Both the position numbers and the translations under genes were made by a program. A stretch of 64,000 bases of DNA from Bugula neritina (taxonomy: Eukaryota > Bryozoa > Gymnolaemata > Cheilostomatida > Bugulidae), in the NCBI GenBank assembly GCA_964035545.1, contig OZ037772.1:1081001-1145000 (forward strand), written 5' to 3'. Positions 33,889 to 43,899 of the stretch are shown in pieces; positions within the stretch are counted from its first letter, which is position 1; each line of letters opens with the position of its first letter. Under the pieces are notes generated by a model, which searched no databases, was not told the DNA's origin, and saw only the letters and a program-made list of their open reading frames with translations.

Positions 33889-34750
33889 AATGTTTGTCAA
33901 TTCCAGAACCCTCGACTTCAGTATGAAATTCCCATAACTTGGTGGCCATGTTGCAATTTAGAGTAACTATAACTTTGAGATTGTAAGCTAAAATCTACAC
34001 AATATGTTCTTTAAAATTGTACTCTGCTTGTCACCAATTTCAATATTAACTAATTATTTGTTTTCTTAACTTAACTTCCAGAATTTTCTTCTAACCTATC
34101 CAATCTATAGTATAACACTAAATCCTCACTTCCTTTCTATATAACCCTAGATTATATTAGCTCAGTATAAATTTGTAGGCTCAGTTCCTTGGAATATAGT
34201 GTTTTATGGTTAATTCAACTTAGCATGTAATGCACCGTCTGCTAATTTTTAGATATGCGAGACATTTTTAGAGGTGTGAGCTATGATCAAAAAGTCAATC
34301 TTTTTTTACTTTGTTCTCTGCTATTCTTTCACCATATTCTACACTATTTTACCTTATTCTTGCACACCATTTTTTACATTACATTACATTCTTATTTGTT
34401 ACACCACATTCTACCTTATTCTACATTATTCTTGCACCATATTCTACCTTATCTTCACACCATATTCTACCTTATTCTTACACCATATTCTACCTTATTC
34501 TTACACCATATTCTACATTATTCTTACACCATATTTTATTCAAGTGTTGGATGCTTGGGGAAAGCCACCGACCGGATTTTATGGGTTTTTAGTGTATAAG
34601 TGCTTTCTGACTCTCATAAGTTTGTATAATACAAGAACCCAGGAGAATCACTGAATTGGTATAACATAGAGATATGTTCATCAGAAATGTACATGGTGTA
34701 GCAGTGCAGCCCAATGAAGTCATTCTAGAAAATTAAATGATGTTCTTTTA
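33889..34750. other. Non-coding; 23-bp tandem repeat at 34330-34540
   Basis: Unit of about 23 bp (TTCTACCTTATTCTTACACC ATA), around eight or nine degenerate copies, producing parallel long ORFs in all three plus frames that are artefacts. It may lie 5' of, or in an early intron of, the collagen gene; no signal-peptide exon for that gene was identified here. Confidence 0.7.
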
Positions 34751-34910
34751 GACATTGCTCTGTAGAACTCAGACTGAGCATGTGACATCCAGGTTCCGAG
34801 TGTATTACCATAAGTGGTGGAGAGGAAGGAGGTTGTTGGTGTACAGGGGGTACTCACTACTACAACCGAGCTTGTGTACCTGACATGACTAGTAAGTGTG
34901 TATCTACAGA
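34751..34910 (+). pseudogene. Partial duplicate of the collagen N-terminal Cys-rich exon
   Basis: 34751-34791 matches intron sequence at 35054-35095 (TAGACATTGCTCTG...CATGTGACATCC), and 34789-34910 matches the 3' half of the exon and donor at 35287-35409 (GTTGTTGGTGTACAGGGGGT...CATGACTAGTAAGTG). Relative to the intact copy about 195 bp, including the acceptor and the 5' half of the exon, are deleted. Confidence 0.85.
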
Positions 34911-34926
34911 CAAGCAGAGTGACAGA

Positions 34927-35040
34927 TGAACTGACTGACTGACTGACTGACTGACTGACTGACTGACTGACTGACTCACTCACTGGCTGACTCACTGACT
35001 GACTGACAGATAAACAGATAAGCAGATAAACAGATAGGTA
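34927..35040. repeat. (GACT)n tetranucleotide repeat
   Basis: GACT run at about 34930-34985 followed by related AGATAAAC units. Lies between the duplicated and intact Cys-rich exons. Confidence 0.92.
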
Positions 35041-35151
35041 AATAATGCTCCTTTAGACATTGCTCTGCAGAAGTCAGAGTGAGCATGTGACATCCATTCT
35101 AATAATAGACAGGATGTTCAGGGGCAGACAACTTTCACATTATCATTGCAG

Positions 35152-38100
35152 GGTCCTCGGGTCTGTGTCTGTACGGGAAGTGCCTGGTGATCTACGATAA
35201 TAATGGTGATCTCAAGGTCATGCCCAAACCACACAGGTGTTCTGTGTCAAATGGGGCGTCGGACTGCGCCGGCAACTCCGGCATACCAGGTTCCCAGTGT
35301 GTTACCATCAGTGGTGGAGAGGAAGGAGGTTGTTGGTGTACAGGGGGTACTCACTACTACAACCGAGCTTGTGTACCTGACATGACTAGTAAGTGTGTAT
35401 CTACAGTGTGTATCTGCAGTGTGTATCTACAGTGTATATCTACAGTGTGTATCTAGTGTGTGTCTACAGTGTATGTCTACAGTGTATATCTACAGTATAT
35501 ATCTACACTGTATATCTACAATGTGTATCTGCAGTGTATATCTACAGTGTATATCTACAGTGTATATCTACAGTGTGTATCTACAGTGTATATCCATAGT
35601 GTGTATCTACAGTGTATATCTACAGTGTGTATATACAGTATATATCTACAGTGTATATCTACAGTGTGTATCTACAGTGCATATCTACAGGGTATATCTA
35701 CAGTGTATATCTATAGTATATATCTACAGTGTGTATCTACAGTGTATATCTACAGTGTGTATCTACAGTGTGTATCTACAGTGTGTATCTACAGTGTGTA
35801 TCTACAGTGTATATCTACAGTGTGTATCTATAGTGTGTATCTACAGTGTGTATCTACAGTGTATATCAGTGTGTCTCCTCTGAAATATTTGGAAGTATCG
35901 CTTGAGTTTCACGTTTTCTTGTATTACCGGGTAACTACTTGTATTATCGGTTGGCAATGCCTACTTGTATTATACTTTAATCTTGTTTTGCAGAGGACAG
36001 AAAGGGAGACTCGGTCCCAAAGGACATCCAGGATCTTACCGAACTTATGGAGAGGAAGGGTTCACCCGGTGTTGATGGCCTGCCTGGTATATCCGGCAAT
36101 CCCGGAGGTGCAGGAGAAAGGAGACCACCTGGTTTCCCAGGAGATACCGGACTTTTTGGACAACCAGGTAATGTTTATGCTCAATTGAGTTTAATCTGTC
36201 AAGTTATGTTTGGATATTTTTCATTTTCGTTATTTTCTATTTCATGTTTGTTACGTGGAAAGGGAGAAAACTCTGTCTCGGAGCATTTTTGTTTCTTCAG
36301 AAAACTTTGGATTATTTTATTCTGGTCTACACAGGGGTGTAGACAGAATAAAAACACAGGGGTGTAGACAGAACAAACTACACAGGGGTGTAGACAGACT
36401 AAACTACACAGGGCTGTAGACAGACTAGACTAACCAGTAGTGTAGATAAACTAAACCTACTACGAACGTATAACTACCCTGCGTCATGCTGACATGACAT
36501 CTCTATTCTCTCCTATAATTTGACTTTTATTTAGCGAGCAGATTTCAAGTGGGCTTTTCTATAGTGGCCAGCCACACTGTTTATTGTAGCAACATAGAAA
36601 TCAAGTTAAAAACTAGTTGCACGTGTTGTGATGCTATCAATGGGTGCTTACAGGTAGAGACGGAGCACTTGGACCACAGGGTTCATGAGGTGTTGAAGGA
36701 CAAGATGGCTCTGACGTTGCGCCTGGTGCCCTTGGAACTCAAGGAGAACCCGGGCCTGTTGGTAAATACTAAATGCTACTCTTTGTATAACACAGGCTGT
36801 ATTTGACATGAGTTTCCCATCTTAGCAACTCATCACTTCGCGTTTAACATTTCTACTCTCAGATACAATCTTGTTGTACAGGTAAACCTGGCGAAGATGG
36901 ATTCGACGGAGAACCCTGACCTAAAGGCGCTGCTGGAGCTGCTGGTGAACCTGGTCCAGCTGGACCTCCAGGTCCTACTGGATTCCCTGGTCCACGAGGA
37001 AACACTGGCCCAGTTGGTCAACCAGGAGATGTTGGCCCTGTCAGCTTGAAGGGTGCTCGTGGAGAGGCTGGACCTAAAGGCCCAAGAGGTCCGTTCAGCT
37101 TATGTATACAAAGTTCATATACATGACTCTTCTATTAACTGCTATTAACTCAGTAGGTTTTCATTCCAAACATTATAAACTGAGAATGTGACAAAAAGTG
37201 ACCAACTATTACAGGACCAGCTGGTACTGACGGCTTTAGCGGAGAACGTGGACCTAAAGGAGAACCGGTGCAACTGGAGTTACTGGACCACCTGGTCTGC
37301 CCGGACCTGCTGTCTTGATGGAAAGCCTGGTTCACCAATTGTTGATGGAAAACCAGGACCAATGGGTATTCTAATCATTTGTTGTTATTGATCTGTATAT
37401 TGCTGAATTACCTTACCTACTGCTACCACCTTACCTTCTGCTACCATCTTATCTTCTGCTACCATCTTATCTTCTGCTACCATCTTATCTTCTGCTACCA
37501 TCTTATCCTCTGCTACCATCTTATCTTCTGCTACCATCTCATCTTCTGCTACCATCTTACCTTCTGCTACCATCTTACCTTCTGCTACCACCTTATTTTC
37601 TGCTACCATCTTATCTTCTGCTACCATCTTATCTTCTGCTACCACCTTACCTTCTGCTACCATCTTATCTTCTGCTACCATCTTATCTTCTGCTACCATC
37701 TTATCTTCTGCTACCATCTTACCTTCTGCTACCATCTTATCTTCTGCTACCATCTTATCTTCTGCTACCATCTTATCCTCTGCTACCACCTTATCTTCTG
37801 CTACCACCTTGCCTTCTGCTACCATCTTATCTTCTGCTACCACCTTACCTTCTGCTACCATCTTATCTTCTGCTACCATCTTTTCTTCTTCTACCACCTT
37901 ATCTTCTGCTACCATCTTATCTTCTGCTACCATCTTATCTTCTGCTACCATCTTACCTTCTGCTACCATCTTATCTTCTGCTACCATCTTATCTTCTGCT
38001 ACCATCTTATCCTCTGCTACCACCTTATCTTCTGCTACCACCTTACCTTCTGCTACCATCTTATCTTCTGCTACCATCTTATCTTCTGCTACCATCTTAT

Positions 38101-41100
38101 CCTCTGCTACCACCTTATCTTCTGCTACCACCTTATCTTCTGCTACCATCTTACCTTCTGCTACCATCTTACCTTCTGCAGCGTCCTGTGTTAAATTAGT
38201 AACATCTAACATTTTTATTGCAAGTAAGTCACAAAAAATACATTCAAATTATTAATTTACATTCATCGTGTAAACGCTTTGAATAAACTTCCGTCAGTTT
38301 ATAATCACTATCCCTGTGAGAACCCCTGATTGAAAGGTGGTTAAAGTCGGCTGGGGACTATTTTGTAATGTGCCACAGGAGCAGTTATGACTGGGTGCTC
38401 TTCCCAACATCTTTGCTGGTGTTTTGACTCAACCTACTGCCCTCATGTTTCTTCCGTCAGCACTCTAGCTACTACACCATGCCTGATTCCTGGAAACTCT
38501 GAATATGACTTAAATTTTGAGTTGGAAAATATTGCTAATTTGATTTAAAATGTTTATTATTGTTATTGTAGTCTTACAATCGGCCATTTTGTAGATTCAC
38601 TCACTCCCATGTAGTCCTGTCACTCTATCCTCCATTTACAATTTCTCTATTCACTCTTTCAGATGTTTTATAAGAATATTTGTTGTACATTTAATATGTT
38701 GTGTTGCATTTGGTTACCTTTTATAAATGATCTCTGAACATAGTTAATATTGTTGAGCTACTATCCTCGCAGGTGCCATCGGTTTGGACGGACCTCAGGT
38801 AAACAGGGTGAGCGCGGGCGTTAGAGGGGAAATGGGCTTAGAAGGCAGAGTGGGACCTGAAGGCAAGCAGGTAGTGACCTCTGGGGACCTCTAGTCATGA
38901 CCTCTATAACTTTTGGCCATGGACCTTTTTTAGTGTAACTCCACTAGCAAAATATATTCTCTAGAAGAGCGTAGAACATTTGTTCACAATATAATATAAA
39001 TATATCTATATAGATATTATCATATATCTATTTAGATATATGATAATATCTATATAGATATTATCATATATCTATATAGATATTATCATATATCTATATA
39101 GATGTTATCATATATCTATATAGATATAGATATATGATAATATCTGTATAAATATTAACATATATCTATGTAGATATATGGCGTTTCCCAATTATCTAAC
39201 TTCTCTTCTAGTCCACATTCACTTAACCATAATATGCTGTAAGCAATACCCTTCCTGATAACATAGAAAATACCCTCTGATAACATAGAAAGTACCCCCT
39301 AATAACATAGAAAGTACCCTCTGATAACATAGAAACTTTAAATTTTCTGAATTTTGTAATTATTTTTCTATTTTCTCATTTCCTATTGCGCAACATAAAG
39401 TTGTGTGCCCTCTTTATTCCATGTTAAAAGACTTCATAAAATCACCACATGCAATATTTGAGTTGAAGTTTTACTTTTACAGGGAGAGCGTGGACCAGAT
39501 GGAGACCAAGGTCCTGTTGGCCCACCTGGACCCACTAGACCAAATGGTGCTCCTAGTAAGATCGGATTTCAGGGTAAACAAGGAGAGCAAGGTCCTGCAG
39601 GTATAAGAATGAGGAGTTTCTCACCCTTGTTTGTGTATTTTGTTCCTTTCAGGTATTCTGTAATATGCTGGGGCTTCCCTCACATCTATGATATTTTCTA
39701 AGGTTTCCCTCACAGCTAAGCTATATGTTGGGGTTTCCCTCCCACAAACGCTATATGCTGGGATTTCCCTCACAGATATTCTATATGCTGGGGTTCTCCT
39801 CACAGCTAGTCTGCACTAAGGCAGTGAGTAGGCTAAGTAATCATACTGAATCCTAGCAGTGATTGTTACTTCAACTGACAGGATTACTATGTATGATAGT
39901 TGCTCTGACTGGTTTTCATGGATAATTTTTGCCATACTGTTTGCCACATGATGCATTGTCTAAGTAAAAACAAGGAAACAAAGAAATATACCAAAAATGT
40001 TGAGAAAATTTGTGTTATGAAACCATTAAATGACCACTTGTAATGCATACTGGTGTTGCTTGGTTCATAGGACCTGTCGGACAAGCTAGAGAACCCGATC
40101 GGCATGGCAGAAATAGAAAGACAGAAGAAACTGGACCAGCTGGTATGCCTGGTCCAACTGGCTCAAGGGGATTCACAGGAGAACCCGGATCTGATGGAAG
40201 GTATTTTTGTGCTTTACTTCGCCCTATTCAGCTTCTTGGAACTTTTTATTTGATTTAGTTTTTATAATTTGTTGTCAATTTTTTCAGAGACGGTTTACCT
40301 GGAGTACTGGGTGCTGATGGTAGACCTGGGGAGCAGGGTGATCAAGGACCTCCTGGCCCCATGGGTCCAGTGGGTATTCCCGGTAACCAGGGACCTGAAG
40401 GTGCTCAAGGAGACAAGGGTGATAAGGCAGGAACATTCTTTATTCAGTTTTCTATTTATTTCAGTTCTCTGGTTTTCCACTAGTCAATCCTTTAGTTGTT
40501 TATTTGTTTTAGTTTATTTATGTTAATACTAGAGTTGCTTCAGTGACATAACATCTTGTAATCTTGTATAATACACCATAATATAATATGTTCTACAATA
40601 CAATATTGTTACAGAAAATATTATCCACTAATATCTCACAGCTAAGTTGTGTCTCCTAAATATATTCATTACTATAGGGGCCAGCTAGACCACAGGGTGC
40701 TTCTGGATCAACTGGATTGTCCGGACCGGCGGGTCCACGTGGGCCAACTGGTCCTCAGGGACCCCAGGGAGCTTCCGGGAATTCCCGGTGAACAAAGACC
40801 TAAAGGTATGAATGAAGTTGAACCAATATTTGTCCCTATTTATTGGCCATGAAAAGAATCATTGCTCTAAGAGTTATCCTACTTGGTAAGAAGATAAGGC
40901 AACTCCTAACTCATAATAATATGAATATAATCTGTTGTTGTAGGACCCACTGGTTTTCAGGGACCTCAGGGATTCCCCGGAGCTCGTGGTATTGATGGTG
41001 AAAGGGGAGATGTCGGGCCAGTTGGTATTGATGGACCACCCGGCCTACGGGGTGCTGACGGTAAACAAGGAATTACTGGTTCTCTTGGTGCTATGGGTGC

Positions 41101-43495
41101 TATGGGACCACCTGGACCTGATGGTGCTAAGGTAAACACTTACACTGCTAACAGGTTATTGTTATTCATCTTGTTAGTTTAGTTGTAATAAACCAATAGT
41201 CTGTATTTCTAGGGTGAACAAGGAAGAGATGGAGAAATGGGTAGTCCCGGCAGACCGGGACCTCCTGGTAAAGCCCAGTATTTGGTTAGTAATTAGTAAA
41301 ACCAAGTTATTGTTCATCACTTGTCTCTTTTTCATTTTCTTTCAACTGTTTATTGGTAATATTTTAGGAGTTCCATCCATAGCCTGTGATTGAAACTTTA
41401 TTTTATTCTATCATGGGTTATGTTAGGTGCGCCCCCTATGATGATGAGTGCAATGATGTCCAACGGTAAAGGTGTACAAGCTGATGATGCAGGCGCCAAC
41501 AATGAGCTCTATAATATGTACCTCAGTGAGTAATGGCCATGACGTGCTTTGATGTTGCCCGATTTGTAGTGGAATGGCCTTTTTGAATGCTGTTTTGGGA
41601 CTCAAATGACGGACCTGTTGTATGTTTTTGCAAATGAACAATTTTATAATCAACTGCTAGAAACTATTGTAATAAAAATATAGACAGCTGTTGTAATGTG
41701 TTTCTCCTCCTAGCATTGATGATTGACATTTTTGTTTGATGAGTCACCTATTTAGTTCGTTTCTTCAGTTAAATGTTGCTACATTCTGACATATTATATA
41801 ATGTTGGTTTTATTGCTGTTAGCTTACATCGCTACTTCCACCTTATTTCTCTAGAAACAGAAGTAAGAGACGGGTCCAAAGACAGCCCTGTTAGAGACTG
41901 TAGAGAACTCTTCACTGAAAACCCAAAGTTCAAGAGTGGAACTTATTGGGTGAGAGAAGATGCTGATATGTTTCTATTTTCTCTGCTCAGAAGAAATCTG
42001 CATCTAAGTCTAATGACTGAAATTTTGTGAACATGTTTTACATTCTACAATTACTACTCCTGAGGTGTCAATATAATGTCATGTGAAGTTTCCACAGATA
42101 TTTAATGAATTGTTGTTTAAGAATAAGAGTTTTCCCATGAGTTGCCTGTATTATATAATTCTGTATATTCAACAGCTGAACATGTTTTAGTAGTTTTATT
42201 TGATATTGGCATTGTGTTAGTGTGAAATAGAGAAGTTGTATTCTCTATCGTTTGTTGTCAGGTGGATCCAGATGGTGGCTCCATAGCTAATGCTATCCAG
42301 GCGTACTGTCGCAAGGAAATGAAGAGCACTTGTATCAATGCTAAGACCTCCATGTTTGCTACCAAATCGTACGTCACCCAGCAGCTAGGTAATCAGCCAT
42401 TTGTTGCTAAACACATGGGAACAACAATTGTGAGTGTTTATCTTGTATCAGCCATGACTTTCTCAGTATTACTTTAGAATATCCAAAAGTTTTTTTGTTG
42501 AGCATTGTCGCTTTAGTAACATATTTGTTTACTGTATGGATGTTGACAAGTGTTGCTATAGTAACATGTTGGTTTACTGTATATGGATGTTGATAAGTGT
42601 TGCTATAGTAACATGTTGGTTTACTGTATGGATGTTGATAAGTGTTGCTATAGTAACATGTTGGTTTCCTGTATGGATTGTAGTTTGAGTATCAGGCAGA
42701 GTCTTCCCAACTCAACTTCCTTCGAATTCACTCTGAGAGAGCAAAGCAAACCCTGACTTACAGGTAATAGTCACTGCTAGCAGCTTATCAAATAGTCACT
42801 AGTCGCTAGTCACCAGATATTAGTCCTCTACTCTGTTGCAAGTCACTTGATAATCTGAACAATCACTGGCTTCTTTTAAAGCTGAGCAAGTTGTTGGTAT
42901 GACTATTCCTTTTGCCGATCGTAGATGTATAAACTCAGTGGCAGTAGAGGACGCATGCGGTAGGAAGAATAAGTCAGTCATTTTATATACAGCTGGTGAA
43001 AAAAGAATACACAGCAACAGATAGCAGGTCCCAATATTCAGTGCTGCAGGATGATTGCAAGGTATGTAAATCTGACCTGTACAGTGTAAATCTAATCTAT
43101 ATAGCGTAAATTCGACCTGCATATGAACATGATTGCGATAGTTGCATCTTTTTTTCTATTAATATACAATATAGCTTGCCTTTGAGGCTTTTTAACAACT
43201 ACTTATGAGTTCAATCCAAAAGCCACTTTGATTTCTGTGCGAGTTTAGAATTTAGAGTTTGCCGTCTGTCATTTTGTAGTATGCCAAATCATCAGAAGCT
43301 CTGACAGTGATTGAGATTTACACCAAGACCGCCACCCACTTGCCTATTATTGACATTGCTCCTGGTGACATTGGGACCATTGCTCCTGGTAACATGAGCG
43401 TAACTTTAAAACAACCGGAGTTATCCTCTCTCAAAAACACAAAGAGCTTTGCAGCACGTGCAAACATAAAAGTAAATATTTGCTTGTGCATTTGA
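35152..43495 (+). CDS. Fibrillar collagen gene, damaged in the triple-helix region (5' end not found)
   Basis: Extracellular-matrix collagen. Eighteen exons, all AG/GT-bounded except one GC donor: 35152-35388, 35994-36167, 36654-36761, 36882-37088, 37215-37365, 38773-38870, 39483-39600, 40071-40200, 40288-40426, 40678-40805, 40944-41131, 41213-41267, 41427-41525, 41855-41949, 42262-42429, 42684-42763, 42925-43061, 43280-43495. The first is a Cys-rich module ([40 protein letters not shown]). The second has a linker, then the Gly-X-Y start [17 protein letters not shown]. Exons at 40288, 40944 and 41213 are flawless Gly-X-Y. The last five form [86 protein letters not shown]. Damage: stops at 36686 and 36917, two lost bases in exon 37215, a shifted window in 38773, one extra base in 40678 and one in the A6 run at 42999-43004. 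Either a decaying gene or partly sequencing error. Confidence 0.88.
35389..35876. repeat. 13-bp minisatellite in collagen intron 1
   Basis: Unit TATCTACAGTGTG/TATCTACAGTATA, about 37 copies. The first unit starts within the splice donor (GTAAGTGTGTATCTACAG), so the array appears to have grown out of the donor. The 13-bp period makes all three frames open with a 13-residue repeat; these ORFs are artefacts. Confidence 0.95.
36327..36440. repeat. 24-bp tandem repeat in collagen intron 2
   Basis: About four copies of ACACAGGGGTGTAGACAGAA with short variable linkers. Confidence 0.9.
37405..38180. repeat. 18-bp minisatellite in collagen intron 5, about 42 copies
   Basis: Unit CTGCTACCATCTTATCTT, with C/T changes at a few positions. 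Divisible by three, so it is open on both strands with hexapeptide periods (CYHLIF and VAEDKM). No splice or start evidence for translation. Confidence 0.97.
38995..39180. repeat. Palindromic AT tandem repeat in collagen intron 6
   Basis: Repeated blocks of ATATATCTATATAGATATTA TC, each nearly self-complementary, so the tract can form stacked hairpins or a cruciform. Confidence 0.9.
39235..39335. repeat. 27-bp tandem repeat in collagen intron 6
   Basis: Four copies of a unit built on CTGATAACATAGAAAGTACC. Confidence 0.9.
39645..39808. repeat. 33-bp tandem repeat in collagen intron 7
   Basis: About five degenerate copies of CTATATGCTGGGGTTTCCCT plus CACAGCTATT. Confidence 0.85.
40427..40432 (+). 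other. Non-canonical GC splice donor
   Basis: Exon 40288-40426 ends GATAAG and is followed by GCAGGA rather than GT. The next exon (acceptor ACTATAG before 40678) continues Gly-X-Y in phase 0, so the boundary is required by the protein. GC-AG introns are a known minor class. Confidence 0.6.
42510..42683. repeat. 46-50 bp tandem repeat running into a splice acceptor
   Basis: Four copies of GCTATAGTAACATGTTGGTT plus TACTGTATGGATGTTGATAAGTGTT. The last copy ends CTGTATGGATTGTAG, the acceptor of the exon at 42684, so the intron's 3' end is itself a repeat unit. Confidence 0.93.
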
Positions 43496-43563
43496 CAGAC
43501 GCTAGTTAAGACATTCCAGCGTAGCAATACACAAATAATGTAAATTTCCAAACAAAATCACTT

Positions 43564-43644
43564 AACTATATACACAACGACCTGATGAGCGTAGCTTGCA
43601 CTACGTGAAACATTATTGTTGTCGATAAAATGAATATATAAGTT
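43564..43644 (+). ncRNA. Hammerhead-like motif, weaker candidate
   Basis: CTGATGA at 43582-43588; stem II GCGTAG/CTACGT (43589-43594 with 43601-43606) and a CTTGCA loop; GAAA at 43607-43610; a 3-bp stem III (ACA with TGT 43620-43622); cleavage triplet GTC ending at 43623. The outer helix AACTATATA (43564-43572) can pair with TATATAAGTT (43635-43644). Only one pair forms in inner stem I, so the motif is probably degenerate. It lies about 70 bp past the collagen stop codon. Confidence 0.4.
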
Positions 43645-43899
43645 TATTATATCCGAAGTTGTATCAGTACCAAATATATATACTCTATTTTTCAAAATAT
43701 TGAGTCCTTTTGATTCATTTTTTAATCATAGAAACTCAGTCATCATGAACTTCAATGTAAATAATTTAAATATAAAACAATACATTTTATGATATAATAT
43801 AATATTATATTTTTCTTTCGGGATAATTATTCTATTTATATTAAAACTTATTTATTTGAAGTAATTTAATTATAAAACATATCATGTTGGTGAAACACT
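43645..43899. other. 3' flank of collagen gene, no gene
   Basis: Very AT-rich; no clear AATAAA signal in a good position was identified. It leads into the 17-bp satellite. Confidence 0.4.

Noticed and set aside
35152-35388. Cys-rich first collagen exon as a standard von Willebrand C domain
   Set aside because: Cysteine spacing (CLYGKC, CWC, RAC) does not fit the usual VWC pattern of vertebrate fibrillar collagens; described only as a Cys-rich module.
35994-36167. Apparent frameshift in the first helical collagen exon ([10 protein letters not shown] frame)
   Set aside because: The splice phase from the preceding exon selects the other frame, which reads a linker and then uninterrupted Gly-X-Y; no indel is needed there.
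35393-36188. ORFs of 68-242 codons rich in Tyr, Val and Cys
   Set aside because: Frames of the 13-bp minisatellite. The true coding use of the last part is the Gly-X-Y exon at 35994-36167.
37379-38255. About 275-codon ORFs on both strands in collagen intron 5
   Set aside because: Produced by an 18-bp tandem repeat that is open both ways; located between two Gly-X-Y exons in matching phase.
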